Part shown: piece by piece, positions 23,620 to 26,606 of the stretch
Position numbering within the stretch: the stretch's first letter is position 1
Layout of the letters: every line of letters starts with the position of its first letter
DNA from: Pelagibacteraceae bacterium
GTDB taxonomy: Bacteria > Pseudomonadota > Alphaproteobacteria > Pelagibacterales > Pelagibacteraceae
Length of the DNA stretch: 26,606 bases
Assembly: GCA_002704145.1 (NCBI GenBank)
Contig: PAFH01000016.1
Span: 1 to 26,606, forward strand
Direction: 5' to 3'
Program-made: the position numbers and the translations under genes
The notes under the pieces: model-generated
The model's database searches: none
Told to the model about the DNA's origin: nothing
What the model saw: only the letters and a program-made list of their open reading frames with translations

Positions 23620-24497
23620 GTTCTTGGAGCTACTATATGTTTTTTTAATTTGTTTTCTCGCATAAAAATTATCAAAGAGCTAGCGATGACTAAAGCCGCT
23701 CCAAATAAAGTCAAAATTTTTGGTATTTCGCTCCAAATAAAATAGCCAAAGACAATGGCAAACACTAAACTTAAATATTTAATAGGTGTTACTAAAGATG
23801 CTTCTGCTAATCTGTAGCTCTGAGTTAGCAATAAATTAGCTATACTTCCGCATAAACCAAGCACTAGGAACAATAAAAAGTCTATAGTGGTTGGCATAAC
23901 CCAATTACTAAATAAAATTGTACTTAAGCCTAAAACTGTACATAACAAAGTGAAATAAAATGCGATTGTATAGTTAGCCTCTGTTTTAGATAGAGATCTA
24001 ACACTAATTGCTACACATGCGAAAAATACACAGAATACTATTGGAGTAATGTAATAATAGTTTAGATCAGTGAATGCAGGTTGCACAATTAACAGCATAC
24101 CTAGAAATCCAAGAAATACTGCTGACCATCTTCTAATTCCCACTCTCTCAGATAAAAAAATTATTGATGCAATAGTAACAAATATTGGGCCACCAAAAGT
24201 TAATGATACTACATCTGCTAATGGTAATTCTCTTAGACCAAAAAATAATGCTATGATAGCTAATGCACCACATATTGCTCTAAAAGCATGAAGACCAGGA
24301 CGAGAAGTTTTATAAAAAGTAAAAATTTTATCCTTTGGTATAATAAAAAAAATAGGAATAAAGCCTATGAAAAATCTTAAGAAAAGAACTTGTCCTATAG
24401 GATAATAGTTTAACCATTTAACGCAGATATCCATGATTGAGAAGCAAATAACACTTCCTACCATGTACAATACGCCTATTTGATTTTGAGTTAACAA
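23616..24497 (-). CDS. EamA/DMT-family transporter
   Basis: This is an inner-membrane protein of about 293 residues with ten hydrophobic helices in two EamA halves; members export or import metabolites, and the substrate is unknown. The frame is open to an ATG at 24692, but that would add 65 unconserved residues and run through msrA. I choose the TTG at 24495-24497 because GAGGA (24505-24509 on this strand) lies seven bases upstream and the first helix, VLYMVGSVICFSIMD, follows at once. Helix pairs include LPLADVVSLTFGGPIFV, a typical EamA segment. The ATG inside LYMVG is a less likely start. Confidence 0.85.
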   Translation of the reverse strand: MLTQNQIGVLYMVGSVICFSIMDICVKWLNYYPIGQVLFLRFFIGFIPIFFIIPKDKIFTFYKTSRPGLHAFRAICGALAIIALFFGLRELPLADVVSLTFGGPIFVTIASIIFLSERVGIRRWSAVFLGFLGMLLIVQPAFTDLNYYYITPIVFCVFFACVAISVRSLSKTEANYTIAFYFTLLCTVLGLSTILFSNWVMPTTIDFLLFLVLGLCGSIANLLLTQSYRLAEASLVTPIKYLSLVFAIVFGYFIWSEIPKILTLFGAALVIASSLIIFMRENKLKKHIVAPRT

Positions 24498-24539
24498 TTT
24501 AATATCCTCATAATTTATTCTTAAGATATTAAATAAATT

Positions 24540-24989
24540 ATGATGAAATGTACACTTGCTCTTGGTTGTTTTTGGAAGCCTGAGGAAAACTTTAAGAATA
24601 AACCTGGGATTATAGAAACAGAAGTTGGATATGCTGGAGGAAAAAATCCTGAAGTTACTTATGAAGAAGTTTGTAGTGGAAAAACTGGTCATGCAGAAGT
24701 AGTAAAATTAACATTTGATGAAAAAGTGATTTCTTTTAGAAAAATACTGGATCTATTCTTCAAAATGCATGATCCAACTCAAAAAGATATGCAATTTCCT
24801 GACATTGGAACACAATACAGAAGTGAAATATTTTATGAAAATGATGAACAAAAAAATGACGCTTTAGAAGTTTTAAATGAAGTAAATAAATTTTTTAGTG
24901 GAAAAGTTCAAACTAATATCTCAAAAATTAAAAATTATTGTAAGGCAGAAGAATACCATCAAAGATATATAGAAAAAAATAGAAAATGA
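24540..24989 (+). CDS. msrA: Peptide methionine sulfoxide reductase A
   Basis: MsrA reduces methionine-S-sulfoxide in proteins. The 149-residue protein is at the short end of the family but complete. GCFWKPEENF holds the nucleophile C10, followed by VGYAGG, HAEVVKLTFD, DIGTQYRSEIFY and the C-terminal AEEYHQRYIEKN. A Cys in IKNYCKAE may act as resolving residue, a suggestion only. The second Met is equally possible as start. The stop overlaps the sseA ATG (ATGA), linking two sulfur-related enzymes. Confidence 0.95.
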   Translation: MMKCTLALGCFWKPEENFKNKPGIIETEVGYAGGKNPEVTYEEVCSGKTGHAEVVKLTFDEKVISFRKILDLFFKMHDPTQKDMQFPDIGTQYRSEIFYENDEQKNDALEVLNEVNKFFSGKVQTNISKIKNYCKAEEYHQRYIEKNRK

Positions 24990-25801
24990 AACAATTAGTA
25001 ACTACAGATTGGCTGGAAAAAAATTTGGAAAATGTGAAAATTTTAGATGGTAGCTGGCATCTTCCAAGTACCGAAAGAAATGCCTTAAATGAATTTAATT
25101 CAGGTCATATAAAAAATTCAATATTTTTTGATATAGATAAAAATTCTAATCAAAAATCTAATTTACCACATATGTTGCCCCTAAAAAGTGACTGGGAGAA
25201 AATTGTTTCTGAATTAGGAATAAAAAATTCTGATTATATAATTATTTATGATAATTCTGATGTCATAAGTTCTTGTCGAGTTTGGTACACTTTTTTATAT
25301 TTCAATCATGATCCTAACCTAGTTTCCATTTTAGATGGAGGTTTTAAAAAATGGTTAAATGAAAAAAAAAATATTACAGCAGAAATTAAAAAATTCCCAA
25401 ACAGCTCCTATGTTGCATCTGAAAACTCTTCACTAGTTTTAGATAAAGATCAAATAAATAAAAATATCGATAGTAATTCATTTCAATTAGTTGATGCTAG
25501 AAGCAAAGAGCGATTTTTAGGATTAAAGTCAGAGCCTAGAAAAGAACTAAAGAGTGGAAATATAGATGGATCAAAAAATTTACCTTTTACAGAATTAATT
25601 AATAAAAAAGATGGTACTTTTAAAAAAAGGGATGAACTAATATCTATTTTTAAAACAAATGAAGTTGATCCAAATAAAAATATTGCTTTCACTTGCGGAT
25701 CTGGGATAACAGCGTGTGTTTTAGGGTTAACTAATTCAATCATTAATGGTAGAAAACCCGTTATCTATGATGGTTCATGGGCAGAATATGGAATTAAATA
25801 A
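24986..25801 (+). CDS. sseA: 3-mercaptopyruvate/thiosulfate sulfurtransferase
   Basis: Two rhodanese domains (about 1-130 and 150-271) make this 271-residue protein. The inactive first domain shows DGSWHLP and ILDGGFKKW. The second carries VDARSKERF and the active loop CGSGITA with the persulfide-forming C237. That loop fits mercaptopyruvate sulfurtransferase, which takes sulfur from 3-mercaptopyruvate to thiols or cyanide, rather than thiosulfate rhodanese, whose loop is CRxGx(R/T). It is coupled to msrA by an ATGA overlap and ends three bases before the efflux adaptor gene. Confidence 0.93.
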   Translation: MKQLVTTDWLEKNLENVKILDGSWHLPSTERNALNEFNSGHIKNSIFFDIDKNSNQKSNLPHMLPLKSDWEKIVSELGIKNSDYIIIYDNSDVISSCRVWYTFLYFNHDPNLVSILDGGFKKWLNEKKNITAEIKKFPNSSYVASENSSLVLDKDQINKNIDSNSFQLVDARSKERFLGLKSEPRKELKSGNIDGSKNLPFTELINKKDGTFKKRDELISIFKTNEVDPNKNIAFTCGSGITACVLGLTNSIINGRKPVIYDGSWAEYGIK

Positions 25802-25804
25802 AGA

Positions 25805-26606
25805 ATGAAAACATCCTCAAAATTAAAAACAATTTTAATAATATTTATCATTATAGTTTTTGGTGTTATAGCAGCTAGATATTTTATTGGATTACATTTT
25901 AAAAAAAAGTTTAGTGTCAGGCCCGCCCCAGGAGTTATTATTACTAAAGTTGAAAAGTCTCTTTTTTACAAAAGTATTGAAACTTTTGGAACAGCGATTG
26001 CTCAAAGCTCTAAAATATATAGAGTTCAAAAAGATAATATAGTTGGAAATTTAAACATAGAAAACAGGTTTGTAAAAAAGGGAGAAATAATAATTGCATT
26101 AAAAGATGGGAAAAATGTTATTGCTGATTTTGCAGGAAAAGTTGGAAAAAGAGAAATCGCACAAGGTGTTCTTGGTTCAAATAGTTTAATTGTAACTCTA
26201 GATGATTTGAAAAAGATTGTAATAGATATTAAGATTCCAGAAAATTATGTTGGAATTTTAAAACCTGGTTTAAAAGCAGAAATAGTAAATTCAGCATTTG
26301 ATAAGACTTTTAAAGGTAAAGTGGATACTATTAGCTCAAGAATAGATCCTTCAACAAGATCTATCTTGGCAAGAATTTCTGTAGACAACTCAAAATTTGA
26401 AATTATTCCAGGTCAACTAATGACGGTAAAGGTAATTTATGAGGAGACAAATCAAATTGGAGTTCCAGAAAGTGCAGTTACTATTCAAGGAAGTACTGCT
26501 TTCGTTTATGTTGTCGAAAATAATACTGCTAATAAGAAAAATATTAAAATGGGAAAAAGAAACTTTGGTAAAGTAGCCGTTATTTCAGGAATAAATGAAG
26601 GAGATA
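25805..26606 (+). CDS. RND-type efflux periplasmic adaptor (membrane fusion protein), 3' end outside window
   Basis: The frame is open to the end of the window (267 residues) and has one N-terminal membrane helix (about 8-30). The order is that of HlyD/AcrA-like adaptors: FGTAIAQSS, a half-lipoyl segment with VKKGEIIIALKDG, the second half with IADFAGKVGKREIAQGVLG, then the beta-barrel (IVIDIKIPENYVGILKPG), RIDPSTRSILARI and PGQLMTVKV, and GVPESAV in the membrane-proximal domain. The two lipoyl halves are joined directly, so the long alpha-hairpin that usually meets TolC is missing. An inner-membrane RND pump gene would be expected downstream. The ATG is three bases after the sseA stop. Confidence 0.88.
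   Translation, partial: MKTSSKLKTILIIFIIIVFGVIAARYFIGLHFKKKFSVRPAPGVIITKVEKSLFYKSIETFGTAIAQSSKIYRVQKDNIVGNLNIENRFVKKGEIIIALKDGKNVIADFAGKVGKREIAQGVLGSNSLIVTLDDLKKIVIDIKIPENYVGILKPGLKAEIVNSAFDKTFKGKVDTISSRIDPSTRSILARISVDNSKFEIIPGQLMTVKVIYEETNQIGVPESAVTIQGSTAFVYVVENNTANKKNIKMGKRNFGKVAVISGINEGD

Noticed and set aside
24498..24692. N-terminal extension of the EamA transporter
   Set aside because: It runs antisense through msrA and has no family similarity. A TTG with GAGGA seven bases upstream lies just before the first helix.
1..26606. CRISPR array, tRNA genes, insertion sequences, phage or defence cassette
   Set aside because: Reading both strands showed no regularly spaced repeats, no transposase or integrase, no tRNA arm I could fold, and no known defence genes.

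Overview
The window is strongly AT-rich, almost entirely coding, and has very short or overlapping gene junctions (several ATGA stop/start overlaps, and divergent starts only 13 to 63 nt apart). The gene content (trpB-trpA-accD-folC followed by trxA, purEK, a Tim14/Pam18-like J protein, and a TauD-type oxygenase) and the base bias suggest a streamlined marine alphaproteobacterium of the SAR11/Pelagibacterales or HIMB59 type. This is inferred from gene order and protein character, since no rRNA is present. I see no tRNA, rRNA, CRISPR array, insertion sequence, phage gene or known riboswitch, and no stretch of 300 nt or more lacks a gene.

Layout. Positions 1-3277 (+) hold trpB (partial), trpA, accD and folC: tryptophan synthase, acetyl-CoA carboxyltransferase beta and folylpolyglutamate synthase. 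This block is the oddest part of the window. trpA and folC are each broken by a one-base frameshift at a homopolymer, and AccD lacks motifs normal for the family. Positions 3274-7502 (-) hold trxA, exonuclease I, rmuC, an RlmN-like radical SAM enzyme and a small unknown gene, so this segment deals mainly with DNA, redox and RNA maintenance. Positions 7566-10382 (+) hold a 52-residue membrane peptide, an NQO-like flavoprotein, a membrane protein, a 36-residue very basic peptide, an SRAP (HMCES/YedK) abasic-site protein and a TauD/TfdA dioxygenase. Positions 10385-11936 (-) are purK and purE.

Positions 12027-13499 (+) hold a small lipoprotein, a small membrane protein and an exported NAPE-PLD-like metallo-beta-lactamase-fold hydrolase. 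Facing them are a DapA-like aldolase, cyclopropane fatty acid synthase and a protein with an extremely basic N-terminus and a long coiled coil (13492-16800, -). Then come a GT9 glycosyltransferase (+), a membrane-anchored J-domain protein (-, frameshifted just before HPD), oligopeptidase B (+) and a small lipoprotein (-).

The last part holds a purine permease (+) facing a purine phosphoribosyltransferase (-), likely a salvage pair with a shared terminator hairpin. It continues with a DUF1330 protein (+), an AlkA-type glycosylase and an EamA transporter (-), then msrA, sseA and the start of an RND-type membrane fusion protein (+) that runs off the end.

The most notable observations are three homopolymer frameshifts that each split an otherwise full-length family member (trpA, folC, J protein), the unusual AccD, the polybasic coiled-coil protein, the 36-residue basic peptide coupled to SRAP, and an efflux adaptor without the usual alpha-hairpin. 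I found no convincing new multi-gene system.
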